Source: Thermofontimicrobium_A sp034505795 (GTDB taxonomy: Bacteria > Zhuqueibacterota > Zhuqueibacteria > Thermofontimicrobiales > Thermofontimicrobiaceae). Taken from it: a DNA stretch of 64,000 nt. Positions 42,782-51,928 of the stretch are shown here, in pieces. The stretch spans positions 22,317-86,316 of the forward strand of contig JAPDQM010000004.1 in assembly GCA_034505795.1 (NCBI GenBank), read 5' to 3'. How positions within the stretch are numbered: the stretch's first letter is position 1; each line of letters starts with the position of its first letter. The translations under genes and the position numbers were made by a program. Under the pieces are notes generated by a model, which saw only the letters and a list, made by a program, of their open reading frames with translations, was not told where the DNA came from and searched no databases.

Positions 42782-43150
42782 TTACAGAACTTCTGGCGCC
42801 AGGGATACGATTTTCATGAATTGATTTTCGCGCAACTCACGAGCCACAGGACCAAAAATACGCGTCCCCTTGGGCTCGCTCTGCTCATTAATCAGCACGG
42901 CTGCATTTTCATCGAATCGAATATAAGAACCATCCTCGCGGCCGAACTCTTTTTTGGTTCGAACAACCACCGCTCGACTGATGTCGCCTTTTTTCACCGC
43001 ACCGCCGGGAATGGCAGACTTCACTGCCACAATGATCACATCGCCCACGCGGGCATAGCGTCGCTTGGTTCCTCCCAGAATCCGAATACACATAACCTTC
43101 TTCGCACCCGTATTATCAGCAACGTTTAATCTCGTATATTCCTTTACCAT
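42782..43150 (-). CDS. rplN: Ribosomal protein L14
   Basis: A 122-residue 50S intersubunit protein of standard length, with 'YTRLNVADNTGAKKVMCIRI' and 'GTRIFGPVARELRENQFMKI'. It lies between rpsQ and rplX. Confidence 0.98.
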   Translation of the reverse strand: MVKEYTRLNVADNTGAKKVMCIRILGGTKRRYARVGDVIIVAVKSAIPGGAVKKGDISRAVVVRTKKEFGREDGSYIRFDENAAVLINEQSEPKGTRIFGPVARELRENQFMKIVSLAPEVL

Positions 43151-43210
43151 TATCTGCCTCTCATTCCTGCTATATCACCCAGCACCTGCGCCTAACCGGT
43201 AGCTGGTCTC

Positions 43211-43468
43211 TTATTTCGCCTTTTCCAGAATTTCAACGATCCGCCATCGCTTGCGGCGGCTTAAGGGGCGTGTTTCCATAATTACCACCAGATCACCCTC
43301 ATGGCTATCATTTTTCTCGTCATGCGCCATAAATTTGCTGGTTTTCTTAATGGTCTTGCCATACAACGGATGTTGCACATTGCGCTCCGTCACGATGACT
43401 CGACTCTTGTTCATTTTATCACTGGATACGCGACCGATTTTCACTTTCCGATTTCCGCGCTCTGCCAT
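43211..43468 (-). CDS. rpsQ: Ribosomal protein S17
   Basis: An 85-residue OB-fold 30S protein with 'KIGRVSSDKMNKSRVIVTER', YGKTIKKTSKFMAHDE and the end 'RPLSRRKRWRIVEILEKAK'. It starts six bases after rpmC. Confidence 0.97.
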   Translation of the reverse strand: MAERGNRKVKIGRVSSDKMNKSRVIVTERNVQHPLYGKTIKKTSKFMAHDEKNDSHEGDLVVIMETRPLSRRKRWRIVEILEKAK

Positions 43469-43474
43469 ATATCA

Positions 43475-43708
43475 TCACTCCACTTTAGCGACTGTTGCTT
43501 GCTGCACAGGGGTTCGTAGCCCCAATTCAAATTCATGCAAAATAGTTTTTAGCTGGGCGATTTCACGACGCAGCGTCCGCAATCGTAAGGGATTATCCAG
43601 TTGATGCGTTGCATGCTGAAATCTCAAATTCTGCAATTCTTCCAATGAATCTTCCAGCCGTTGCTTAATTTCAGTTTCAGTTAATTGAACAATTTCTTCC
43701 AGTTTCAT
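43475..43708 (-). CDS. rpmC: Ribosomal protein L29
   Basis: A 77-residue two-helix protein at the peptide-exit tunnel, with 'LTETEIKQRLEDSLEELQNL' and 'LRTLRREIAQLKTILHEFEL'. About ten residues longer than average at the C-terminus. Only two bases separate it from rplP. Confidence 0.95.
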   Translation of the reverse strand: MKLEEIVQLTETEIKQRLEDSLEELQNLRFQHATHQLDNPLRLRTLRREIAQLKTILHEFELGLRTPVQQATVAKVE

Positions 43709-43710
43709 AA

Positions 43711-44130
43711 TTATGCTCCAAATTCCGATCGCGACACAAACTTGGTTTTAATAGGTAGCTTATGTGCTGCCAGGGAGATTGCCTCTTGCGCCGTTTCTCT
43801 GGAAACCCCTTCGATCTCGAACAAAATGCGACCCGGCTTCACCACAGCTACCCAGTATTCCGGCGAACCTTTGCCTTTACCCATGCGCGTTTCGGCCGGT
43901 TTCAAGGTGACTGGCTTATCCGGAAACACACGAATCCACACACGGCCCCCGCGCTTGATGAAACGAGTAATGGCGATACGTGCCGCTTCAATCTGCCGGC
44001 TGGTGATCCAGGCGGGTTCCAGCGCTTTCAGTCCATACTCACCAAATTCGACATTGGCGCCACGATATGCCTTACCGCGCATACGCCCACGCTGTTGTTT
44101 GCGAAACTTTGAACGTTTTGGCATCAACAT
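43711..44130 (-). CDS. rplP: Ribosomal protein L16
   Basis: A 139-residue 50S protein lining the A-site tRNA path: 'MPKRSKFRKQQRGRMRGKAY', 'EFGEYGLKALEPAWITSRQI' and RMGKGKGSPEYWVAVVKPG. ATG 44130 is well spaced from GGAG; an alternative ATG two codons in (44124) gives the standard MPKRSK start. Confidence 0.97.
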   Translation of the reverse strand: MLMPKRSKFRKQQRGRMRGKAYRGANVEFGEYGLKALEPAWITSRQIEAARIAITRFIKRGGRVWIRVFPDKPVTLKPAETRMGKGKGSPEYWVAVVKPGRILFEIEGVSRETAQEAISLAAHKLPIKTKFVSRSEFGA

Positions 44131-44151
44131 AATTTATCTTCTCCCAAAAAA

Positions 44152-44787
44152 CTAATATTCCGGTCCAAACTTTTCACCCTTACAGATCCACACTTTGACC
44201 CCAACCGTGCCATAGGTCGTTTTGGCGATCGCATTGGCATAATCGATATCCGCACGCAGCGTATGCAATGGAATCCGCCCCTCTTTATATTGCTCGGTGC
44301 GAGCCATTTCCGCCCCTCCCAGGCGACCGGAACAACAGATCTTAACACCTTCTGCTCCCATGCGCCGGGCTGACATGATGGCTTTCTTCATCGCCCGCCG
44401 AAAGCTGATCTTGGATTCCAATTGATTGGCCACATTTTTAGCAACCAGCAAGGCATCTAACTCCGGCCGTTTCACCTCTTCGATATTCAGTTGGATGTCT
44501 TTATTCGTAACCCGCTGCAATTCCGCTTTCAGCTTGTCCACCTCCGCGCCCTTGCGACCAATGACGATGCCCGGTCGTGCCGTATAGATGGTCAGCGTGA
44601 TTTTCTTCGCTGTCCGCTCGATGCCGATTTTAGACACACCGGCATGCTCTAATCGCGCCCGCACATATTTTCGCAGCGTCATGTCTTCGTTTAATTTGTC
44701 GCTAAAATTCTTCTCATCGAACCAATTTGAATCCCACGTTCGATTGATGCCCAATCGCAAGCCGACCGGATTTACTTTTTGTCCCAA
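44152..44787 (-). CDS. rpsC: Ribosomal protein S3 (TTG start)
   Basis: A 211-residue 30S head protein with the typical (M)GQKVNPVGLRLGI start, KH domain ('RPGIVIGRKGAEVDKLKAEL') and C-terminal domain ('GVKICCSGRLGGAEMARTEQ'). TTG at 44787 follows AGGAGGATCAT. No ATG is available at the family's start position. Confidence 0.97.
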   Translation of the reverse strand: MGQKVNPVGLRLGINRTWDSNWFDEKNFSDKLNEDMTLRKYVRARLEHAGVSKIGIERTAKKITLTIYTARPGIVIGRKGAEVDKLKAELQRVTNKDIQLNIEEVKRPELDALLVAKNVANQLESKISFRRAMKKAIMSARRMGAEGVKICCSGRLGGAEMARTEQYKEGRIPLHTLRADIDYANAIAKTTYGTVGVKVWICKGEKFGPEY

Positions 44788-44800
44788 ATGATCCTCCTGC

Positions 44801-45145
44801 TTATTCGATTTCTGCTACTTTGATAGTAATGTGACTGGTTCGTTTCCGAATTCGAGAAGCACGCCCCATAGACGCCGCTCGAAATCGACGCATGGTGACA
44901 CCACCATCCACCCGAATTTCTTTGATGTAAAGCTCTTCGGGCTCAATTTTGGAACTGCCTTCCAAATTCAGGGTATTGGCAATGGCCGACCGCAGCGCTT
45001 TTTCCAACGGTTCCGAGGCGGCCTTGCGCGTAAAATGCAAAATGTTCAATGCCTCCCCCACCATCTTCCCGCGGATCAAATCAGCCACCCGACGGATTTT
45101 GCGAGGGGACATTCGAATATATTTAGCAACTGCTTTCGCTTCCAT
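44801..45145 (-). CDS. rplV: Ribosomal protein L22
   Basis: A 114-residue exit-tunnel protein: 'AKYIRMSPRKIRRVADLIRG' and the tunnel hairpin ending RIRKRTSHITI. ATG at 45145 is selected because TTGGAGAAAAAATC precedes it; the in-frame TTG six codons earlier would contain that ribosome site. Confidence 0.96.
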   Translation of the reverse strand: MEAKAVAKYIRMSPRKIRRVADLIRGKMVGEALNILHFTRKAASEPLEKALRSAIANTLNLEGSSKIEPEELYIKEIRVDGGVTMRRFRAASMGRASRIRKRTSHITIKVAEIE

Positions 45146-45199
45146 GATTTTTTCTCCAACCAAACTGATCTCAACTGCTGTCTCATTCAGCCCGGACCG

Positions 45200-45487
45200 C
45201 TATTTGACCTTAGTCTTCTTTTCGGCTGCTTTGCCAGCATGCCCTCGAAACGTTCGTGTTAATGCAAATTCCCCCAGTTTATGACCGACCATATTTTCAC
45301 TGATAAAAACCGGGATGAACTTATTGCCATTGTGAATCGCCAGGGTGTGGCCCACAAAATCGGGCGAAATCGTTGAACGACGGGCCCATGTTTTGATCAC
45401 TTTTTTCTGATTGCTTTGATTCAGGGCTTGAATTTTCTTCAAGAGCTTGGGATCCACATAAGGTCCTTTTTTAACCGATCGTGCCAT
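45200..45487 (-). CDS. rpsS: Ribosomal protein S19
   Basis: A 95-residue 30S head protein: 'ARSVKKGPYVDPKLLKKIQA', 'TWARRSTISPDFVGHTLAIH' and VGHKLGEFALTRTFRGH. Standard place between rplB and rplV. Confidence 0.97.
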   Translation of the reverse strand: MARSVKKGPYVDPKLLKKIQALNQSNQKKVIKTWARRSTISPDFVGHTLAIHNGNKFIPVFISENMVGHKLGEFALTRTFRGHAGKAAEKKTKVK

Positions 45488-45498
45488 ATTCTATTACC

Positions 45499-46326
45499 CT
45501 ATTTACCCTTCCGACGTTTAATGATTAACGAATCCGAACGCTTTTTGCCACGTGTTTTCTTGCCTTTGGCCAACTGACCCCAGGGAGAACAGGGATGACG
45601 ACCGCCCGAACTCTTGCCCTCGCCGCCGCCCATGGGATGATCAATCGGATTCATGGCTACGCCACGAACGCGAGGCCGACGGCCCAGCCAGCGTCGCTTG
45701 CCCGCTTTGCCAATGCTGATATTTTCATGATCCACATTGCTCACCTGACCTAATGTCGCCCGACAATCCAACAGCACCATGCGCACTTCACCAGAAGGCA
45801 ATTTGATCTGACAATACTTCTCCTCCTTGGCAACCAATTGAGCGTACGAGCCAGCACTCCGTGCCAACTGTCCACCCTTCCCAATCTTCATCTCGATATT
45901 ATGAATGGTCGAGCCGAGAGGTATGTTTTTAAGCGGCAGGTGGTTGCCGACTCGAATTTCAGCATCATCCGCCGACATCACTGTATCATTGACATTCAAC
46001 CCCACCGGCGCCAGGATATACCGTTTTTCACCATCAGCGTAGTTTAATAAGGCAATGCGAGCAGTGCGATTGGGATCGTATTCTATCGCGGCAACCCTTG
46101 CCGGAATCCCAATTTTATCGCGCCGAAAATCGATCAACCGATAGGCTCGCTTATGGCCGCCGCCACGATGCCGACAGGTGATCCGGCCCAGATTGTTGCG
46201 CCCGCCACTCTTTTTGATGGTCGTAATCAACGATCGCTCGGGAGTATCTTTTGTGATCTCCTCAAAGGTCGATATGGTCTTAAATCGTAACGTGGGTGTT
46301 ACGGGTTTAAACGATTTTACAGGCAT
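45499..46326 (-). CDS. rplB: Ribosomal protein L2
   Basis: A 275-residue core 50S protein needed for subunit joining and the peptidyl-transferase centre. Motifs: RHRGGGHKRAYRLIDFRRDK, 'RRWLGRRPRVRGVAMNPIDH' with the conserved histidine after it (PMGGGEGKSSGGRHPCSPWG). Confidence 0.98.
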   Translation of the reverse strand: MPVKSFKPVTPTLRFKTISTFEEITKDTPERSLITTIKKSGGRNNLGRITCRHRGGGHKRAYRLIDFRRDKIGIPARVAAIEYDPNRTARIALLNYADGEKRYILAPVGLNVNDTVMSADDAEIRVGNHLPLKNIPLGSTIHNIEMKIGKGGQLARSAGSYAQLVAKEEKYCQIKLPSGEVRMVLLDCRATLGQVSNVDHENISIGKAGKRRWLGRRPRVRGVAMNPIDHPMGGGEGKSSGGRHPCSPWGQLAKGKKTRGKKRSDSLIIKRRKGK

Positions 46327-46364
46327 CTTTCATCTCCACTACCAAATCCTACTCGCTGCTCTCA

Positions 46365-46667
46365 CTATGCGCCTTCAATAAAGTTGATGGCATCACCCTT
46401 ACGCAGGGTCACAATCGCCTTCTTCCAATTCGCGCGTCGTCCACGCGTAATCCCGCGCCGCGTATTCATCTGCTTCGACTTGCCCTTAACATTGACAATA
46501 TTGACATCTTCCACCGTCACATCGAAACGACTCTGGATCGCTTTTTTCACCATTAGCTTATTCGCTCGCGGATCGACTCTAAAGGCATACTTACCGACCT
46601 GCTCTTGCAGCTTCAACATCTTCTCGGTCAGTATCGGACGGATCAATATTTCATAATTCTTCATCAT
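46365..46667 (-). CDS. rplW: Ribosomal protein L23
   Basis: A protein of about 100 residues at the exit tunnel, a docking site for trigger factor and SRP: 'EILIRPILTEKMLKLQEQVG' and 'RSRFDVTVEDVNIVNVKGKS'-type core (46 onward). The ATG at 46667 overlaps the rplD stop by four bases; the next codon is also ATG. Confidence 0.95.
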   Translation of the reverse strand: MMKNYEILIRPILTEKMLKLQEQVGKYAFRVDPRANKLMVKKAIQSRFDVTVEDVNIVNVKGKSKQMNTRRGITRGRRANWKKAIVTLRKGDAINFIEGA

Positions 46668-47293
46668 GCGGCACAAACCTCAGTAATTTTTTCGATTGCT
46701 TGTTGCTGAATCAATAGAGTCTCGCAGTTCAAGATATCGTACGTTGTCGCATCCGTGGCCTGGCGAATGATCAGATTCGGAATATTCCGTCCCGCACGGA
46801 GCAATACCGGATCATAGTCCGATGTAAGCAACAACACTTTTTGATCTTGAAGTTTGAGGTTTTTTAACATCTGAAACACCGCCCTGGTCTTTGGCTCTTC
46901 CAATTTAAAGTCTTCCACCAATACCACCTTGGCATCTTTGGCTTTGTGGGTATAGGCGGAGACACGCGCCAGGCGCTTCATCTTCTTCGTGAGTTTCATT
47001 TCAAAGTCACGCGGTTGCGGACCAAATACACGGCCACCGCCGACCCAAATGGGCGATCGTGTCGTGCCTGCTCGGGCCGTGCCGCGACCTTTCTGACGCC
47101 AGGGTTTCTTACCGCCCCCGCGTACCATCGCACGATTCTTCGAGGCTGCCGTCCCCTGACGACGGTTGGTCATGATACGTCGAACATCCTGATAGATCAT
47201 ATGATCGTTGGGGGTGACGTCGAACACCTCTTTCGGCAGGGCTACTGATTTCCCGCTAGCGACACCATCAATTTTGTAAACCTCTAATTTCAT
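46664..47293 (-). CDS. rplD: Ribosomal protein L4
   Basis: A protein of about 209 residues whose extended loop reaches the exit tunnel (GGGKKPWRQKGRGTARAGTT, 'SPIWVGGGRVFGPQPRDFEM'). In E. coli it also represses the S10 operon. Start 47293 has GATGGT upstream; ATG 47299 is an alternative. Confidence 0.96.
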   Translation of the reverse strand: MKLEVYKIDGVASGKSVALPKEVFDVTPNDHMIYQDVRRIMTNRRQGTAASKNRAMVRGGGKKPWRQKGRGTARAGTTRSPIWVGGGRVFGPQPRDFEMKLTKKMKRLARVSAYTHKAKDAKVVLVEDFKLEEPKTRAVFQMLKNLKLQDQKVLLLTSDYDPVLLRAGRNIPNLIIRQATDATTYDILNCETLLIQQQAIEKITEVCAA

Positions 47294-47323
47294 GTGCATA
47301 CCATCAATTTCAGTTCACGATGA

Positions 47324-47956
47324 TTATTTTGCTGTCTGCTTTCGAATAAATACAAAACTCTTAATATGACCCGGAATTGCGCCCTTGACAAATAATAAGT
47401 TCCTGGCGCTGTCAACCTTGATAATGGTTAGATTGCGTACGCTCACCTGCTCGGCCCCCATGCGTCCCGCCATCCGCAAACCTTTATATACTCGAGACGG
47501 GTACGAGGATTGACCTAAGGAACCCGGCGCTCGATGCCGATCACTCTGCCCATGCGTTCGGGGTCCGCCGGCAAAATGATGACGCTTCACCGCGCCCATA
47601 AACCCGCGTCCCTTGGAAATGCCTGTAACCGTCACTCGATCACCTTCAGCGAACAAATCCGCCTTCAATTCTGCGCCCAATTTTAATTCAGTATCGAGAT
47701 CCGAATAGTCGAACTCTTTCAGAACTCGTTGCGGCGCCAATCCCGCGCGCTTAAAATGACCTAACAACGGCTTTGGCGTAACCTTTTCACGAGCGACCCC
47801 AAATCCAATTTGAACTGCATCATAGCCATGTTTCGCTTTGGTCCGAATTTCAGTAACATAACACGGACCAGCTTGTAACACAGTCGTCACCACGCTTTTG
47901 CCAGTCTTATCATAAAGCCTGGTCATACCCAATTTTTGACCAATTAAGCCACTCAT
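47324..47956 (-). CDS. rplC: Ribosomal protein L3
   Basis: A 210-residue 50S assembly initiator: 'GLIGQKLGMTRLYDKTGKSV', GISKGRGFMGAVKRHHFAGG and 'SDRHRAPGSLGQSSYPSRVY'. It lies 112 bp after rpsJ; a hairpin lies in that gap. Confidence 0.97.
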   Translation of the reverse strand: MSGLIGQKLGMTRLYDKTGKSVVTTVLQAGPCYVTEIRTKAKHGYDAVQIGFGVAREKVTPKPLLGHFKRAGLAPQRVLKEFDYSDLDTELKLGAELKADLFAEGDRVTVTGISKGRGFMGAVKRHHFAGGPRTHGQSDRHRAPGSLGQSSYPSRVYKGLRMAGRMGAEQVSVRNLTIIKVDSARNLLFVKGAIPGHIKSFVFIRKQTAK

Positions 47957-47994
47957 TTGATCTTCTTATCTTTTATTCAGTTTGTCATTTCAGC

Positions 47995-48014
47995 ATTTGG
48001 AACGCATTCCAAAT
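47995..48014. repeat. Palindromic hairpin in the rpsJ-rplC gap
   Basis: ATTTGGAA and TTCCAAAT pair around a CGCA loop, 38 bp upstream of rplC. No U-run follows. It may be an RNA hairpin or an operator-like palindrome in the S10 segment. Confidence 0.45.
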
Positions 48015-48068
48015 CATCCTGCTAAATTTGTTCATCAATAGCCGACAAAAAATAGGCTGCAATCTCTT

Positions 48069-48377
48069 TCAAACCTTGATCTCCACATCGACCCCGGCAG
48101 GCAACTCCAACTTCATGAGTGCATCCACTGTTTTTGGGTTTGAATTGAGAATATCAATCAATCGCTTATGAATCCGCGTTTCAAATTGTTCGCGCGACTT
48201 TTTATCCACGTGCGGCGACCGCAACACGGTGTACACGGTGCGCTTCGTCGGAAGAGGAATCGGTCCCGAAATGGTCGCTCCTGTCGCTTTCGCAGTCTTA
48301 ATGATCTTATCCGTCGATCGATCAATCAGTCGATGATCATAAGCTTTTAATTTGATCCTGATCTTTTGCTCAGCCAT
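48069..48377 (-). CDS. rpsJ: Ribosomal protein S10
   Basis: A 102-residue 30S head protein that also acts in NusB/NusE antitermination: 'RIKLKAYDHRLIDRSTDKII' and 'PLPTKRTVYTVLRSPHVDKK' then SREQFETRIHKRLIDI. It follows tuf by 84 bp, linking the str and S10 segments. Confidence 0.97.
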   Translation of the reverse strand: MAEQKIRIKLKAYDHRLIDRSTDKIIKTAKATGATISGPIPLPTKRTVYTVLRSPHVDKKSREQFETRIHKRLIDILNSNPKTVDALMKLELPAGVDVEIKV

Positions 48378-48461
48378 AAAAGAACTCCGATAGTTAACCG
48401 CAGAGCAGGCACCAATCTGGCATCATTCATTATCGATCGATTGCCGCCTGCGCCTGCTCGT

Positions 48462-49652
48462 TTATTCAATAATTTTCGTCACCACGCCCGCACCAACCGT
48501 GCGACCCCCCTCGCGAATGGCAAACCGCAACCCCTCTTCCATCGCGATCGGCGTGATCAACTCCACTTCCATATTCACATTATCCCCCGGCATCACCATC
48601 TCCACCCCCTCCGGCAGCTTGATCGAACCCGTCACATCCGTCGTCCGAAAATAAAACTGCGGCCGGTAATTGTTGAAAAACGGCGTGTGCCGGCCCCCTT
48701 CATCCTTCCCTAACACGTACACCTCTCCCATAAACTTCGTATGCGGTGTGATCGAACCCGGCGCCGCTATCACCTGACCCCGCTGCAATTCATCCTTATC
48801 TACTCCCCGCAACAATATCCCAATATTATCCCCAGCCTGCCCTTCATCCAGCAGCTTCCGAAACATCTCCACCCCCGTGCACACCGTCTTCCGCTTCAAC
48901 CCTAATCCAACAATCTCCACCTCATCACCCACCTTGATCCGACCTCGCTCCACTCGACCCGTGCCTACCGTCCCCCGACCCGTAATCGAAAATACATCCT
49001 CCACCGGCATCAAAAACGGCTTGTCCACATCCCGCTTCGGCAACGGAATATACTCATCCACCGCCTTCATCAAATCCAAGATCGGCTGCGTCTTGCTCGG
49101 ATCATCAATGTGCTCCAACGCCTGCAACGCACTCCCTCGAATCACCGGCACCTTGTCCCCAGGAAATTCATACTGGCTCAGCAACTCCCGAACCTCTAAC
49201 TCCACCAACTCCAATAACTCCGGATCATCCACCTGATCCACCTTGTTCAAAAATACCACCAAATACGGCACGTTCACCTGCCGCGCTAACAATACGTGCT
49301 CCCGCGTCTGCGGCATCGGACCATCCGACGCACTCACGACCAAAATCGCCCCGTCCATCTGCGCCGCCCCCGTAATCATGTTCTTCACATAGTCCGCATG
49401 ACCCGGACAATCCACATGCGCATAATGCCGATTCGCCGTCTCATACTCCGCATGATGCACGTTGATCGTCAAACCCCGCGCCTTCTCCTCCGGCGCATTG
49501 TCAATCTCTTCGTAACTCCGCGCCCGCGCTAATCCCTCCCGCGCTAATACATGCGTGATCGCCGCAACCAACGTCGTCTTCCCATGATCCACATGACCTA
49601 TCGTCCCTATATTCACATGCGGCTTCGTCCGCTGAAACTTCTCCTTCGACAT
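48462..49652 (-). CDS. tuf: Elongation factor Tu
   Basis: A 396-residue GTPase that delivers aminoacyl-tRNA to the ribosome. G1 GHVDHGKTT, G3 DCPGHADY and G4 NKVD are intact. The switch I segment reads RGLTINVHHAEYE, where most bacteria have RGITINTAHVEYE. The codon pattern is striking: GCG, ACG, CCG, CGG, AAG, GAG, TTG and GTG dominate, far more G-ending than in fusA or rpsJ. CTGGAGGAACGAGAC precedes the ATG, and an inverted repeat lies just upstream. It follows fusA by 48 bp, the usual str-operon order. Confidence 0.98.
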   Translation of the reverse strand: MSKEKFQRTKPHVNIGTIGHVDHGKTTLVAAITHVLAREGLARARSYEEIDNAPEEKARGLTINVHHAEYETANRHYAHVDCPGHADYVKNMITGAAQMDGAILVVSASDGPMPQTREHVLLARQVNVPYLVVFLNKVDQVDDPELLELVELEVRELLSQYEFPGDKVPVIRGSALQALEHIDDPSKTQPILDLMKAVDEYIPLPKRDVDKPFLMPVEDVFSITGRGTVGTGRVERGRIKVGDEVEIVGLGLKRKTVCTGVEMFRKLLDEGQAGDNIGILLRGVDKDELQRGQVIAAPGSITPHTKFMGEVYVLGKDEGGRHTPFFNNYRPQFYFRTTDVTGSIKLPEGVEMVMPGDNVNMEVELITPIAMEEGLRFAIREGGRTVGAGVVTKIIE

Positions 49653-49667
49653 GTCTCGTTCCTCCAG

Positions 49668-49695
49668 TTGATAAAGTTCTTTAAAATTTTATCAA
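49668..49695. repeat. Inverted repeat in the fusA-tuf gap
   Basis: TTGATAAA and TTTATCAA, eight perfect pairs with a 12-nt A/T-rich centre, fill the gap immediately before the tuf ribosome site. It could be an operator, a processing site, or an RNA hairpin that adjusts tuf translation. Confidence 0.45.
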
Positions 49696-49700
49696 GTTAG

Positions 49701-51788
49701 TCATTGATTGTATGCGTTATTGCTGGTAAACATCTGATTGAATTTTTCTATTGGCAACTGTTCATAATGCGAAAATTGCATCGTATGCGACGCCCGCCCC
49801 TGCGTTAGCGAACGCAAGTTAGTGGTATAACCAAACATCTCGCTCAGCGGTACCGTCGCCGATACAATTTGCAGATTTTTTCTGGCTTCAATGCCACTGA
49901 TTTTCGCCCGTCGCGAATTCAAGAAATTCACCACATCCCCCACATACTCCTCCGGCGCAGTTACATCAACTTTCATGATCGGCTCCAGCAATACGGGATC
50001 GGCCTTTTCGGCAGCATTCCGAAACGCAATATTGCTGGCGATTTTAAAGGCGATTTCGGTGGATTCATCTGGGTCATACGCCCCATCCACCAGTCGCACA
50101 ATCACATCGATCACCGAATAACCCATCAGCACTCCGCCGAGCATCGCTTCTTTGATGCCCTCAACAATTGGCGCCACAAACTGCTTTGGAACCTTGTCCG
50201 GTGAAGTCAAATTGATAAATTGAAAACCTTTGCCCGTGCCATTGGGTGCTAATTCTAACTCGACCGCGGCAAATTGATTTTTGCCTGCAATCTGCTTCAT
50301 AAATCGACCTTCTGCTCGAGCCACCGAACGAACTGACTCTTTATAGGCTACCTGCGGTTTCCCCACATTGGCCTTCACCCGAAACTCGCGCATGAGCCGA
50401 TCCACCAGAATATCGAGATGCAGCTCTCCCATTCCCGAGATAATGGTCTGTCCCGTCTCAGCATCAAGTTTCACCTGAAACGTCGGATCTTCATCCGCTA
50501 ATCGCTTCAATGAATCAGCCAACCGATCCTGATCCGCCTTGGTCTTGGGCTCGATCGCAATAGATACCACCGGCTCAGGAAAATTCATGCTCTCCAACAC
50601 GATGGGATGCTTATCGGTGCATATCGTATGGCCTGTTTGCGTGGCACGAAATCCGGCAACCGCTACAATTTCGCCGCTGTGAACCTCCTGCCGTTCTTCC
50701 CGCTTATTGGAAGACATTTGCAGAATTTTCGTCAAACGCTCGTGCTTGCCAGTATTCGCATTGTAAACGCTCTGCCCCAATTTCGCTGAGCCCGAATAGA
50801 CCCGGATGTAGGTCAGCTTTTCCACAAAGGGATCAGTAGCAATTTTGAATGCCAATGCGCAAAAGTGCTCATCATCCCCCGCCAGACGGCGCTCTTCTCG
50901 ACCCGTTTTGGGATTTATTCCCTTGATTGGCGGCAGATCCAGCGGTGATGGCAGATAAGCCACGATGGCATCCAGGAGTGGTTGCACCCCTTTATTTTTC
51001 AGCGACGACCCACCCATCACTGGCGATACCATCACCTTAAGCGTAGCCTTGCGGATAGCGGCATGAATTTCCGCCTCATGAATTGCACGACCATCCAGGT
51101 ATTTCTCCAGAATCCCATCATCAAATTCGGATAGTGTTTCGAGCATTTGATTGCGGTATTTTTGAGCATCAGCAGCGTACTCCCCTGGTATTTCCAATTC
51201 CTCGATTTTTTCGCCCAACGTGAGTTCGTCAAATACCAGGTACTTCATGCGAATCAGATCAATCACACCGCTGAACTGATCGGCCAGACCGGCTGGAATC
51301 TGGATAACCAGCGGACGTGCAGCCAAATGGCTTTTCATCATCTCCACGACATTAAAGAAATCTGCCCCCACGCGGTCCAATTTATTGACAAACGTAATTC
51401 GTGGAATCTGATAACGATCCGCTTGCCGCCACACGGTCTCCGATTGTGGTTCAACACCGCCGACGCCACAAAAAACAGCTATGGCACCATCTAAAACTCG
51501 TAAAGAACGTTCTACTTCTACAGTAAAATCTACATGCCCCGGCGTATCGATGATATTGATTTGATGGCTTCGCCAGCGACAACTGATGGCGGCAGCAGTT
51601 ATTGTAATACCACGTTCTTTTTCCTGCGCCATCCAATCCATCGTTGCAGTACCATCGTCAACTTCCCCCATCCGGTGCACTTTGCCGGTGTAATACAATA
51701 TCCGCTCTGTCGTGGTGGTCTTGCCCGCATCAATGTGCGCCATGATGCCGATATTTCTTATCTTTTCGAGGTCTCTGCTTCCGGACAT
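49701..51788 (-). CDS. fusA: Elongation factor G
   Basis: A 695-residue translocase GTPase. ATG at 51788 is preferred over an in-frame GTG four codons earlier because TGGAG lies six bases before it. Motifs: AHIDAGKTTTTERILYYTG (G1), 'MDWMAQEKERGITITAA' (switch I), DTPGHVDF (G3), NKLD (G4) and domain IV-V ('GMGELHLDILVDRLMREF'). Confidence 0.97.
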   Translation of the reverse strand: MSGSRDLEKIRNIGIMAHIDAGKTTTTERILYYTGKVHRMGEVDDGTATMDWMAQEKERGITITAAAISCRWRSHQINIIDTPGHVDFTVEVERSLRVLDGAIAVFCGVGGVEPQSETVWRQADRYQIPRITFVNKLDRVGADFFNVVEMMKSHLAARPLVIQIPAGLADQFSGVIDLIRMKYLVFDELTLGEKIEELEIPGEYAADAQKYRNQMLETLSEFDDGILEKYLDGRAIHEAEIHAAIRKATLKVMVSPVMGGSSLKNKGVQPLLDAIVAYLPSPLDLPPIKGINPKTGREERRLAGDDEHFCALAFKIATDPFVEKLTYIRVYSGSAKLGQSVYNANTGKHERLTKILQMSSNKREERQEVHSGEIVAVAGFRATQTGHTICTDKHPIVLESMNFPEPVVSIAIEPKTKADQDRLADSLKRLADEDPTFQVKLDAETGQTIISGMGELHLDILVDRLMREFRVKANVGKPQVAYKESVRSVARAEGRFMKQIAGKNQFAAVELELAPNGTGKGFQFINLTSPDKVPKQFVAPIVEGIKEAMLGGVLMGYSVIDVIVRLVDGAYDPDESTEIAFKIASNIAFRNAAEKADPVLLEPIMKVDVTAPEEYVGDVVNFLNSRRAKISGIEARKNLQIVSATVPLSEMFGYTTNLRSLTQGRASHTMQFSHYEQLPIEKFNQMFTSNNAYNQ

Positions 51789-51928
51789 AAAAAACTCCAC
51801 TGAACACCTTTAGAGAGTATCGACCAAGAACCGTTTTCCTCCCTAACGTTGTGGAGAAGTTCGATTGCCACCCTGACTACCAAAATGTGTCAAATACAAT
51901 ACTCACGTGTTCATTAAATCGCTGCGGA

